From: Chondrus crispus
Lineage: Eukaryota > Rhodophyta > Florideophyceae > Gigartinales > Gigartinaceae
Length of the DNA stretch: 64,000 nucleotides
Direction: 5' to 3'
NCBI RefSeq assembly: GCF_000350225.1
Contig: NW_005178889.1
Location: 133,346 to 197,345 of the forward strand
The notes under the pieces are model-generated. The model saw nothing but the letters and a program-made list of their open reading frames with translations. It was not told where the DNA came from and did not search any database. This document shows, piece after piece, positions 51,959 to 62,242 of this stretch (position 1 is the first letter of the stretch; each line of letters opens with the position of its first letter). The translations under genes and the position numbers were made by a program.

Positions 51959-52310
51959 TTAATGCAAGTTGAATAATGTATTGAATTCGTAGACGTAAAA
52001 GCAGATTCGTTCTGCATCATTCGTCGCCTACCAATAACTAGAAGAACAGCATTCTATTGCAAGGCTCGACGCTCGGTAGACTTTACAGTATGATCGCACT
52101 GGTGTCCTCTTGTCATCTTGTTGGGCCTTTGGCGAAGGGGGAGGACTACTACTGAGAGGGTCAGACATAATACTCACAACTGGTTCTCATGAACTGTAGC
52201 TTAGACGGCTTTAAATGTTTCTGCAATGATTTTTCAGGAATAAGATTTCCGCATTGCTGTATATATATTTCTCATTTTTAGTTACAGAATTCTGCAGTAC
52301 GTAAGCCCAC

Positions 52311-52625
52311 CATTGGGAAGTGACTCTGAGATTCCCGAAAATATCTCGCGAAGCACAAATAATTGCGATCCTGGCAGCAGCTTACAGAAAAGCGCAAATT
52401 GATAGCATTTTCTCATATACCAGGTGACTAGGCAATGAGTAGCAGTCCTGACTGGGCTCACGGCCAAGCAAACCGAAAACACAGCTCGCCGTAAACTTTG
52501 GTCTCATTGTATCGGTGCGCTTCTCGGGTAGCGCTTCCAAGTTGTCTTTAACCGTGAAATCTCTATTTATCTTTTTTGGGTAGGAGGTAACCTGATCCCT
52601 CACGTCTTCGATACTCATACAGGTC
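52311..52625. other. Short spacer between Harbinger and copia-type fragment
   Basis: No motif-bearing frame is seen on either strand. Confidence 0.5.
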
Positions 52626-54200
52626 ACCAGAACGTAGGTTTAACATACAGGCTGTCATCGCAGCTTGTGTGGGAGGCGTTTCTCGAATCTTGGGTAACAG
52701 TCTATGTGGGCATGCCGATCCGGATCAGGGCCGATCAAGGATCTGTATTCACTTCCAAGTTTTGGGACGATGTTTCGGCTCTACACGGCGTTGAGTTACA
52801 GCTCTCCGCGGTGGAGAGTCATAATTCAATCGGAATTGGGGAACATTACGACGCACCACTCAGGTGTGTGTTCCGAGTCATTCGTTCCCAATATCCAAGC
52901 TTGGACACTGAGATTGCATTGCGGCTGGCTGTCAAGGCTTCGAATGGCACCCTTGGGCCAGATGGATATGTCCCATCCCGGCTCGTCTGCGGTGTGGATC
53001 CTGCCTCCCCAGTTGTGAACGCTCGGCATCCTGCTCAACGCGAGAGAATGGAAGCGCTTGACAACGAAAATGGGGAAATGGCCACCATTACCGCCGAAAC
53101 TCGGATCAAGCACGCATTGCACTCGAAACTACATCCAGCAACGAGATATAATATTCAACCAAGAGACAACGTGCTGCTTTATCGCGAGAAGGAGAAGGAG
53201 TGGATGGGGCGGGGCCACACAGGGTCGCCCGAATTTTTGAGAAAGAGGTATTTGTCGATTTGAAAGGCAAGGAGAAGCATTTCAATTTGGCTCAAGTCCT
53301 GCTAATACGTCGTGAGCATGGAGATTGTGCGCTCAAAAGGCTACTTCAAGGCATGGATCAATTCAAGTCAAATCCACCCCCTGGTATTTTCATAACAGAC
53401 TCCCTACATCCTGTTGTCCATAGAGGACAGAATGCCATGTCTGGCCACGCAAAGGTAATGAAACTCGAATTATTGGCTAAGCGCGGTGTGTATCAAATTG
53501 TATTGAGGGAAGACGTCCCCAAAACTGGAAATGTATTAGGGGGTGTTTTTGTCCTCATCGTAAAGGACACCAGTACACATGATGAGGTTCACAAGGCAAG
53601 ATTCGTAGTCCAAGGGCACAGGGGTAATGAAAAGAGCCTACTTGTGCACAACAGCACCAATTTGCGACTGGGTTCTATACGTGAACTGGTAGCTATCGCT
53701 GCCGTGTTCGGATTTCGCTTGTGGTCAGAAGATGTGTCCCAGGCGTACTTGCAGAGCGCTTACAAGCTGATGCGCGAAGTTTACGTGAAACCGACCAAAG
53801 AATTCTGCCTCCCACCTGGTCGGTTAGTCAGGCCATTGAAGCCTCTTCATGCGCTCTCCGACGCCGGTGATTATTGGCATTCAACGTTCTCAAGCCACCT
53901 CATAAATAACGTACGTATGATGAAGACAGCAGACGATTTATCACTTTTCTTCAAGGTTGAGGACGGGAAACGCAGAGAAATGACCTGTGCGTATATTGAC
54001 GATACTATTGGAACCGGGGACAGACAGTTCGAGGAGTAATCAAAGATTACAGGAGAACGTTTCCAGGCCAAGGATCGCCAGGTCGGTAGCTTCGAGTTCG
54101 CGTGGATCGAAATTGAACAAATTGAGGATGGGTACTTGATGCACCAGGAACGCTTCTCAATGAAGATTTCTCACTTGTAGATGCAAAGTACATTCTCATA
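52626..54200 (+). pseudogene. Ty1/copia-type pol fragment (integrase and reverse transcriptase)
   Basis: The fragment begins inside an integrase core (IRADQGSVFTSKFWDDV) and continues through the copia-type linker (52667-53263). A frameshift near 53200-53260 moves it into 53200-54039, which contains KARFVVQGHRG, SEDVSQAYLQSAYK, an LSDAGDYWHSTF block and AYIDDTIGTGD, the YxDD polymerase motif. TAA at 54037 interrupts, and the frame carries on (ITGERFQAKDRQVGSFEF) to about 54180. gag, protease, the integrase N-terminus and RNase H are missing, so it is a truncated dead copy. No LTR was found next to it. Confidence 0.8.
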
Positions 54201-54359
54201 GTTCCGTTCGAAACGGTAGGAGTTGGCGTGGCTAACTCATGCGCGTCCGGACATCTCTGCTGTGTGGCATAATGGAGGATCGGCATTAGATTTAGATTTT
54301 ATATTTGGATCACTACCTGTAAGAGCACGACGCTCTGCAGTACTGCCGCGCGTGTCCAC
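54201..54359. other. Target DNA left of the gypsy LTR
   Basis: A short stretch between the copia fragment and the LTR. The five bases before the LTR are TCCAC, the expected partner of a duplication to the right of the unseen 3' LTR. Confidence 0.4.
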
Positions 54360-55409
54360 TGTAGTGCAATAATGCGCTCTACAGGGGGGTGAAAAGGAAG
54401 GAAAATGTTTGGATTTGGATATGAAAAGTAGTCCGGGTTGGGGGGGACACACGTGTGAATAATTGCACAGTTTTAATTTTTTATTATTTTATTTAGTTAA
54501 TTAGTTGGCATTAATTTTGCTGACACTAGATTAGATCTAGGATCTAGCGCCGCGAGCTACTGTAGAGGCTCTGGCGGGGCGATATATACCTTAGCCCTCT
54601 GACCACCAAGTCAGTAAAGGTAACCCGAGTTGCCAGAGTTGAATATCGCCTTGGTCGAAGTCCGTCTTTCCCAAGACGCTCCCTTTTACCACAGATCACG
54701 TTATCCTTTGCGCTCGGGGGTTCCCTTTCCTTTTCCCTTATTTCACCTATCCCTTTCTATTTCTATCTCTATTTCTATTCCCCTATCTTGTGTTGGTGCC
54801 ATCGGCTTTGGTTGCGACCGGACCGGTGTAAGTGTCTTTGCCATCGGGCGACACGTGGGTGTAGCGCTGCTACTTGTTTACGACCACCGACGGAGGCTGT
54901 TGCAACGACGTTTCCCTCGAAGGTCCTGTTGTGTATACAGGACAGTGTTGGTTCCATCGGATACAGGTTGCGACCGTTCCGGTATCGGTACTTTGCCATC
55001 GGGCAGTACGGAGGTGTAGCGCTGCTACGTGTTTGCTAATTCCCGACGGGCTGCGTTGCGACGCCCCCGTCGAAGACCTTATCAAGGGTATAAGGTGTAA
55101 CAGGCGCTTCGCGAGCATTGGATTTACGACCCATCGGGCCCGGCTTCCTAATTACCGCCCCTAACTAGCCGAACAACTGCCTGTACAAGACTCTACCACC
55201 AGTCGTCCCGGGGCGGGCCTCTTCCTTTTGCCCCCCCCTGTCAGGGACTTGAGCTACTGTGGGCCGCAAACCCACTTAAAGGGAAAGGGAGAATCGGACA
55301 CTCCGTAGGGCTATGCCGTCGGCAACTCTTGTTGGTTGTTGTTTGTTGGTTGTGTTGTCGCTGGACCGTTGGACCCTGGTTCCGGCCTGACAGGCACATT
55401 GCACTACAT
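54360..55409 (+). repeat. 5' LTR of the gypsy element
   Basis: It starts TGTAGTGCAA and ends TTGCACTACA, a perfect 10-bp terminal inversion with TG...CA ends, and is 1,050 bp long. A TATA box (ATATATA, 54582-54588) marks the probable U3/R boundary region. A 155-bp tandem duplication lies inside. The primer-binding site follows after four bases. Confidence 0.8.
54792..55101 (+). repeat. 155-bp tandem duplication within the LTR
   Basis: Units 54792-54946 and 54947-55101 both begin GTTGGT.CCATCGG and share GGTTGCGACCG, TTTGCCATCGGGC and TGTAGCGCTGCTAC, but have diverged by substitutions and small indels. Confidence 0.75.
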
Positions 55410-55413
55410 AAGT

Positions 55414-55427
55414 GGTCTCCCGACCTA
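55414..55427 (+). promoter_or_regulatory. Primer-binding site candidate (TGGTCTCCCGACC)
   Basis: It lies four bases after the LTR end and starts with TGG, complementary to the CCA end of a tRNA primer. The tRNA type was not identified. Confidence 0.55.
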
Positions 55428-55500
55428 GAATCTGGAACTGAACACAGAAGTCGGAAATAGGTAAATTAGTTCGATAGGTCTCGTTTATTAAGAGCGGACC

Positions 55501-57786
55501 ATGGCATCAAGCCAACCCAAGGACGTCGGTCCTGGGGTCAGAAGGGCTGGATCAGCTCAAGAGTCGAGGATTCCGCGAGGACCTCGTACACGAAGCCAAG
55601 GAAATTCGGCTACTGATCCAGTTGCAGAAGCGTCCCCTTCGGGGACGACCGTTGAGAAGAACGGCCTCGAAGAGAAGTTCAAAAAATTGAGCAAGGAGAT
55701 TCGTCAGGAGACGAAGAACAAGCTCGACGAACTTCTGGGTATTTTTCAGAAGCAACAGAAGTTGCTAAAATCCGAGTTCCACGCTGCGCTTGAAGAGCTG
55801 ACAGCCCGTGTGGTTCTCGTTGAGAATTTAGGTACCGATGCGTCCCCGGGCCGAGATCCGGAAGTGCTGGATTCCCTAAAGCTCGCCGCGAAAGAAGCGC
55901 GGCGAGACGCGAATCAGGCCCTGGAAACGCTGGCCAAGACAAGGGACAGCATCGACGACCGGTTCTACCGCGCTTCGCGGCGACTCAAGGACCTTGAGCA
56001 AGCTGCGGGCCCGGCCGAACCAAGTTTGGACGCGGGATCGCTCTTCGACGGAGAAGCAATCGACGGTCCAACAAAGAAGGACAAGTCAGTCCGGACCCGG
56101 GATTCCAAGTGGAAGAACCCCAAGTCGGCCAAAGGCCAAAAGAAGAAGAAAAGTCACTGTAATGACGACCGCGAAAATTGCGTCTCAAATTCGGAGTCGA
56201 ATGTTTCAGAAGAAAATGGTGACGACGGCTCGTCGAACCATTCAAAAAAATCCGACCGAAGATCGACAGACGGAAATGGAATTTCGTCAAATAAGAAGAG
56301 CTCCAAAAGAGGCGGAGTCACTTCGTCCGCCTCGCGGAGAGATCAAGAAGCGGAGCCAGAAGACACCGCGACGCGGCGCGGAACGCGATGGGAGGAGTTG
56401 GAGGAATTAAATCCGACCATCCACCTCTTCAAGAAGTTGCTTTCGTACAGGACGTACCGCCTGCGGAACCGGCAGACACGTTTGTCGGGCAAGCGGCGGA
56501 CCGCCGTGCGAAAGATCAGAAGAGACATACCACCTAAGGTGAAGAGAGACAATACGTTCACAGGAGAGGATGGCGAATTGGTTCTAGATTTTTTAGCTAA
56601 GATATTCCAAGAATTCGACACTCAGGAGATGAACGAAGGCCAAGCGATCCGCTTGCTACCGGAGTTCCTCAGCGGAATCGCCCTGAGACAGTACACTTCG
56701 GTGTCACAAACGGCGGGGTCCCACCATGGGAAAATATCCGTCTGGCCGGAGGCCGTACAGTGGCTATTGCGAAGCTTCGCCACCGATGAGGCAATCCGCC
56801 AAGCCGTACTCGCTCTACGGGAAGTACAGCAGCTACCGTCTGAAGACGAGATGGAATTTTATATCCGTCTGACGGACGCGAGCAACCGATGTGGAAACGT
56901 ATATTCGATGGAAGAACAAATGACGATGTTTATTGAAGGACTCAATTCGAGTATCAAGCCGATGGTATGGCAATACCGACAAGACAATCGGGAGGTTTCG
57001 TTTTTGAGACTAGTTAATTACGCGAAGGCGCATGGCTCGGCGGGCCGCGCCAAGGACAGGAAGACTAGGAGAGTCACCATCCAAGCGCCAGCGACGCTAA
57101 GGACGGCGGGGAAGCAGAAGCCTTCGCACCCCACGCAAAAAACCCGCGGCGCTGTCCACTTGGCCAACTCACTGTCTGCGTCCAGAGGCCCTAGTACGGT
57201 TGATCAGGAAGAAAATGGATACGCAGGAGCGCTGGTCGCCGAGGGCGATTTTTATGACCCCTCCGAGGGGTATGGAGACGAGGATCACGGGGCTAGTGGG
57301 ATGTCCACGCTACGGACGCCCACGTATACGACGGGCTCGTATACAGAGGCCGCGGAACCCGTGTTGGCGTTTCGAGGGCGCGGACACACGCCAGCGCCAA
57401 GAATTCCGATGGAAGACAAGGGTACGGCCTTCAGAAGACCGGGCTGGACGGGCCGGCCGGTGGCCCGAGAACCGCCAAGGTCGCCGTACCCTCAGAAGAA
57501 GCATGGCCTCGTATGCTACCATTGCTACGAGAAGGGGCACGGAGCGCCTACGTGTTTGCTCTCGTTCCGAGAGATGCACCGAGTTCTGAAGAACTACGAG
57601 ATGCTCTCCCCGATGGAGGGGTTGGGAATTCCGTCGACAAGTTACCTGAAGGTAAAACAATGGTTCGAATCACAGGCGGCGAGCACACCGAGTGCCTCTG
57701 CCGAAGGTTCGAACCGGACATCAGGAAGGCCAGTCGCGGAGCCGTCGTCGGACTGGAGAATAAATCCGCAGCGACAGGAAAACTAA
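55501..57786 (+). CDS. gag: Gag polyprotein of the gypsy element
   Basis: This 761-codon open frame starts at ATG 55501. The N-terminal 200 residues include a predicted coiled coil (LEEKFKKLSKEIRQETKN and onward), followed by a charged Ser/Lys-rich linker. A capsid-type retrotransposon Gag region lies at about residues 355-520 (TGEDGELVLDFLAKIF, then WPEAVQWLLRSFATDEA, then EMEFYIRLTDASNRCG). A zinc knuckle CYHCYEKGHGAPTC (CX2CX4HX4C) begins at Cys672. It is intact, unlike pol. Pol is open in the -1 frame over the last 270 bp, so pol was probably expressed by -1 frameshifting or from a separate start. Confidence 0.9.
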   Translation: MASSQPKDVGPGVRRAGSAQESRIPRGPRTRSQGNSATDPVAEASPSGTTVEKNGLEEKFKKLSKEIRQETKNKLDELLGIFQKQQKLLKSEFHAALEELTARVVLVENLGTDASPGRDPEVLDSLKLAAKEARRDANQALETLAKTRDSIDDRFYRASRRLKDLEQAAGPAEPSLDAGSLFDGEAIDGPTKKDKSVRTRDSKWKNPKSAKGQKKKKSHCNDDRENCVSNSESNVSEENGDDGSSNHSKKSDRRSTDGNGISSNKKSSKRGGVTSSASRRDQEAEPEDTATRRGTRWEELEELNPTIHLFKKLLSYRTYRLRNRQTRLSGKRRTAVRKIRRDIPPKVKRDNTFTGEDGELVLDFLAKIFQEFDTQEMNEGQAIRLLPEFLSGIALRQYTSVSQTAGSHHGKISVWPEAVQWLLRSFATDEAIRQAVLALREVQQLPSEDEMEFYIRLTDASNRCGNVYSMEEQMTMFIEGLNSSIKPMVWQYRQDNREVSFLRLVNYAKAHGSAGRAKDRKTRRVTIQAPATLRTAGKQKPSHPTQKTRGAVHLANSLSASRGPSTVDQEENGYAGALVAEGDFYDPSEGYGDEDHGASGMSTLRTPTYTTGSYTEAAEPVLAFRGRGHTPAPRIPMEDKGTAFRRPGWTGRPVAREPPRSPYPQKKHGLVCYHCYEKGHGAPTCLLSFREMHRVLKNYEMLSPMEGLGIPSTSYLKVKQWFESQAASTPSASAEGSNRTSGRPVAEPSSDWRINPQRQEN

Positions 57787-60700
57787 GGGGGGGAATCTCA
57801 AAAAATTCGAAAGGCGAGACATGTGCCCGGCGAACCGTGTCCGGGACCCAGTCCCGTTCCTCGCTTTTAGCGAAGGAGGCAGTCGACGACGAGGAGACAG
57901 TTGGAATCAACGATAACCCGAAGGGACCCATTGGGGTCAAGAAGATTCTGCGAAGAGGCAAGGACGATCCGCTGGAGCAAGTCCGACGCCCCTGGTACAG
58001 GGTCAAGCGCGGGGAATGTCCCGAGAAGATTTTGTCCCTTGCGAGGAAAAACTACAAAGTCTTCGCGGACATTGGACCGACTGTCGGATTGATGAGCCGT
58101 GTACTGTCCGTGTTGGACACCGGCGCGGGACCTAATCTCATCCGGAGATCCGAGCTTCCCGCAGGAATGGAAACTCTTGTGTCCTTCAGACCGACCCAAG
58201 ACATCGGCGATGCGAACAACAGGCCACTCCGAACTCTAGGTACACTCAGAATGCCTGTGAGACTTGGACGTTTCGTGGCTTCAGTCTAATTTATAGTTTG
58301 TGAAAAACTCGCAGTCCCCCTAATTCTAGGAGCGGACCATTGCGATAGGTTCGTGGAGGCTATCTATCCACGAAAGAGGACAGTTGAGTTGGCGGATTTC
58401 TCGGAGGTTCCGATCGTACGGCGATTCTCGGCGAGAAGATCGAAGAAGCATTTGGTTCCCGGAGAGGGCGAGACCGATGCAAAAGGGGAGCGAGTTCCCC
58501 CGAGGGTGAAGGTGGCAAGGGCCACGACCATTGGGCCAGGGACGCAACGCATGGTCGAATGAACCTCGAAGAGGACTGGGTTGGTCGTCGTTCAACCCTA
58601 CGCACCCCTGTACGACAAGCACGGACTGGTAAGCACCAACGGTGTAGTTCAAGTTGAGCCTGACAAACCTTTTAGATTGCTTGTAGCGAATTTTAGGAAG
58701 TACCCTGTCAGGGTTCAAAAAGGCCAAGTGGTGGCGGAACTACTACCGCACCGGAGGGCAGAATTCAAGAGCAATACCACCATTGGTGAGGTACTTGGAA
58801 TTCAAGAAAGGGATGAGGAAAAATTTACTAATTCTACCCCGCCGCCTACGGGCGAGAGAAGATGCGAACCGTCGGAACAAGATCGCGAGGACCAGCAAGG
58901 AGAACGGGAGGAAGGGCTCTCTGCGACGGCAACTACGAAGCCGGAGCGGCGGATTGAGCCTTCCCCGCCGGACGTGGAGGAGCTCGACCTGAGCCACGTG
59001 CCGGACCGGCTGCACGAAAGATTCCGTCGGATGTTAAAAAAATATTGCCGCATGTGGGATGGGACCCTTGGTGAGATCAACACCACGGTCCACCGGATTG
59101 AATTGACCCCGGATACAAGGCCAATTGCACAAGCTCCCTACCGAGCCGGTCCAAAGGCTCGGGAGGTCGAGGACGCAGAAGTTCAGAAGATGTTAGAAGC
59201 AGGAGTCATCGAGCCGGCGCAGTCAGAATGGGCGTCGCCCGTTTTATTAGTGCCCAAGCCGGACGGATCGATGCGCTTTTGCGTATACTACCGCCGGTTA
59301 AACGCGGTAACGGTAAAGCACACGTACCCTTTGCCGCGCATGGATGAGTGTTTGGACTCGTTGGGAGACACCAAGGTCTTTTCCGCGTTGGACGCGATTT
59401 CAGGGTATTGGCAGATGCCCATTCTGGAAGCGGACCGCGACAAGACAGCTTTTTCGTGTCACTCAGGTCTTTACCGTTTTTCAAGAATGCCCTTCGGGCT
59501 AACTAACGCGCCAGCGACGTTTCAGAGAGCAATGGATATCCTGCTCTCTCCGTTCCGTTGGAAATGCTGTTTGGTGCATCTGGATGACATCATAATTTTT
59601 AGCAAGTCATGGGAGGAGCACATCGTCCACGTTGACGAAATCTTGTCTGTATTGGAAAGGGCAGGTGTGAAGCTCAAGCTTCGCAAGTGCGAATTTTTCG
59701 TCGAAAAGATCAAGTACCTGGGCCATGTCGTTCGGCCGGGTACATTGGAAGTTGACGCCGCGCGAACTGCCGCATTGGAACAAGCGAGGTACTCTCAAAC
59801 GCAGACCCAGCTCAGGAGCTTTTTGGGACTTTATAATGTCTACCGTAGATTCGTTCCGCATTATGCGAAAATTGCGCATCCGCGCAATCAACTATTGAAG
59901 CAGGGACAACCGGTCCAGTTGGAACGATTCGACGAACCGTGCGAAAAAGCTTTTCATAAGCTCAAAGACGCTATCTTGGCGCCACCGGTGTGGGCGCTGC
60001 CGAAGAAGGACCTACCATACTCGGTAGACACCGATGCAAGCGACTATCAAATCGGCGCTGCATTATTTCAAACGCATCCGGATGCGCAACGTAAACCCAT
60101 CGGGTTCTTTTCAAGAACGTTAGCCGCAGCCGAGAGAAACTATTCTGTATCAGAAAAAGAATGTCTAGCGGTAATTTGGGCCGTACAGACTTTAAGATCA
60201 TATCTATATGGCGAGCACTTCATTGTGCATACCGACCATGCCTCATTGAGGTGGTTGATGAACGTAACCGACCCCAGCGGGAGATTAATCCGATGGAGGC
60301 TCCGCCTCTCGGAATTCGATTTCGAAATCAAGTACAAGAAGGGCAAGGCTAACAGCCAAGCCGATGCCCTGTCAAGATTGCGGACCGCAGGAGAAACCGT
60401 CGGCGAAATCGACGACGAAATCCCATGCTTTATGGCCGAACCGGCCAAGGGTACAGTGGAGGAAGAGGACAGTTTTGACGCGTTAGACGACATCCTCGCT
60501 CTTGAGGGGGGGACCGCCCCTGAGCGTCTCGATCAATTCCAAGCTGTCACTCCGGAGGAGCTCATTCGCAAGCAAGCCGTCGACCCCTTCTGCAACCGCA
60601 TCAAGGAAGAAATGGACGCTGGAAAGGTGAGAACGTTCAGCATGGAGACCAAGGAACTCGAAGGAACTCTATGCCGTACCGCGGCGGAGTTTGTACAAGT

Positions 60701-62242
60701 GGTAATACCACAATCGTTAAGGGACCGCGTCCTAGGGTTGAGCCACTACGCAAAATTGGCAGGCCACCCGGGAGGCAGGAAACTTTACAAGACATTGAGA
60801 AGATATTTTTATTGGCCCACGATGGCCCTAGACTGCTACGCAGTCGCGAAGAATTGCGCCGCATGCGCACGGGAAAGGGTGAAGTTAAGAAGAAACACGA
60901 AGAAAATGAAGCTGTTCACGCTCAAAGCTCCGCTGGAGTTTGTCGCCATCGACATCCTCGGGGAGCTACTTACAACTAAACGAGGAAATCGGTACATTCT
61001 CGTGATCAGCGATCGATACTCGAAACTGGTACGAACCGTACCGTTGAGGAAGATATCAGCTGCGCACATCGCACAAGCCTTCGTTCACCATTGGGTATTC
61101 GTGTACGGACCGCCGGCCAAGCTGCTGTCCGACAACGGAACGCAGTTCACGGCCCGGTTCTTTCAGAACGTCTGTCGAATATCGGCATCCGCAATGTGTT
61201 CACGACTACGTACCACCCGCAAGCCAACGGCCAAGTTGAGAGGTTTAACTGCACGCTGACTTCCGCGTTGCAAAAATATGTTGGAGAGCATCCCAAGGAG
61301 TGGGACCTATTTAGCGATGCTGTGACGTTCGCATACAACACGCAAGTTCATCGAACTACGAACATCGCGCCCTTCGAGCTGGTGTTAGCTCGGGCGCCGA
61401 GAAGCATTGCGTTACAAGCGCAGCCAAGTTTGGAAGGATTTAGCTCGAATCGAGCGTATTACCTGAAATGGCAGTCGTGGTTGGAAAGCCTGATGAAAGG
61501 CGCTGATAAGAGCCTGCGAAAAGAACAAGCGCGCTACAAGCGAAATTTCGACGCAAGGCTCTGCAAGTCGAAGTATGACATCCCTCCAGGATCATACGTA
61601 TTCCTCCGGAAGGAACAGGGGACCGCAACAGAACCTAGACACAAGCTGGCACAAGTTGCCACGGGACCGTATGCAGTCAAGCAATCAGATAAGAACACGG
61701 TTTTCACCGCCATAGGCGACCAAGAAGAGCGCGTGTCGCGAGATAGAGTCGAATTAGCCCCTAGTCCCATGGACTACAGGCCGATATCAGGCCGACGACA
61801 GTCTCTACAGTTCCTCAGCGGACGTGAGGGGAATCAAGGACGCGACGCGATGGAGAGTGAGGAAGGTCCTCCCACGAGAGCGCAGATGTTAGAGGACAAG
61901 GAAGATGTTGTCAGTCGAAACCCGTCAGCGGAGATACCGCAAGATCTACGGAGGACAACTAACTTAGATGAGTTGGAGGATTCGGATAATCTTCAGGAGG
62001 GGGAAGAAAGTAACCCAGGACGTGAGGAAGAAAATGAGAATGCCGAGTACGTGATAGAAAAGATCATCGATCACGGGTATCAAGATGAGGAATTAGTCCT
62101 CAGGGTGAAATGGTATGGGTATGAGACGAAGGACGCGACGTGGGAACCAGTCGCGCAATTACCGCGCAGCGCCGTGGTGAGATATTTCCGAAGGAAGAAG
62201 TTATCCTTGCCGCCGCAAGTCGGACGCGCCCAAGCAGGGTAA
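57513..62242 (+). pseudogene. pol: Pol polyprotein (protease-RT-RNase H-integrase-chromodomain), broken
   Basis: Protease motif VLDTGAGPNLI lies near 58114. TAA at 58287 and TGA at 58560 interrupt the frame. RT has VPKPDGSMRF, then FCVYYRRLN (Tyr where FCVDYR is usual), LDAISGYWQMP, MPFGLTNAPATFQ and HLDDIIIFSKSW (about 59580). RNase H begins DTDASDYQIGAALF (about 60026). Integrase has an HHCC finger (HYAKLAGHPGG to CAACARER), then VAIDILG and LLSDNGTQF. A one-base shift near 61175 leads to TTTYHPQANGQVERF. A chromodomain (EYVIEKIIDHG to VKWYGYETKDATWEPV, about 62046-62203) ends the frame; in chromoviruses this domain directs integration to marked chromatin. Three lesions make pol inactive as read. 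Confidence 0.9.

Larger units (their letters stand above)
48940..52310. mobile_element. Harbinger transposon with Myb-like gene and decayed transposase
   Basis: Ends GTGGGTTTACGCCAGCAGAA (48940 on) and, inverted, GTGGGCTTACGTACTGCAGA (from 52310) match apart from one indel and a few substitutions, and both continue into the palindrome CAGAATTCTG. The left flank is TTA; the right flank is CAT, so the duplication is not intact. It carries the two genes expected of the family: a plus-strand Myb/SANT-like gene and a minus-strand DDE nuclease. Confidence 0.8.
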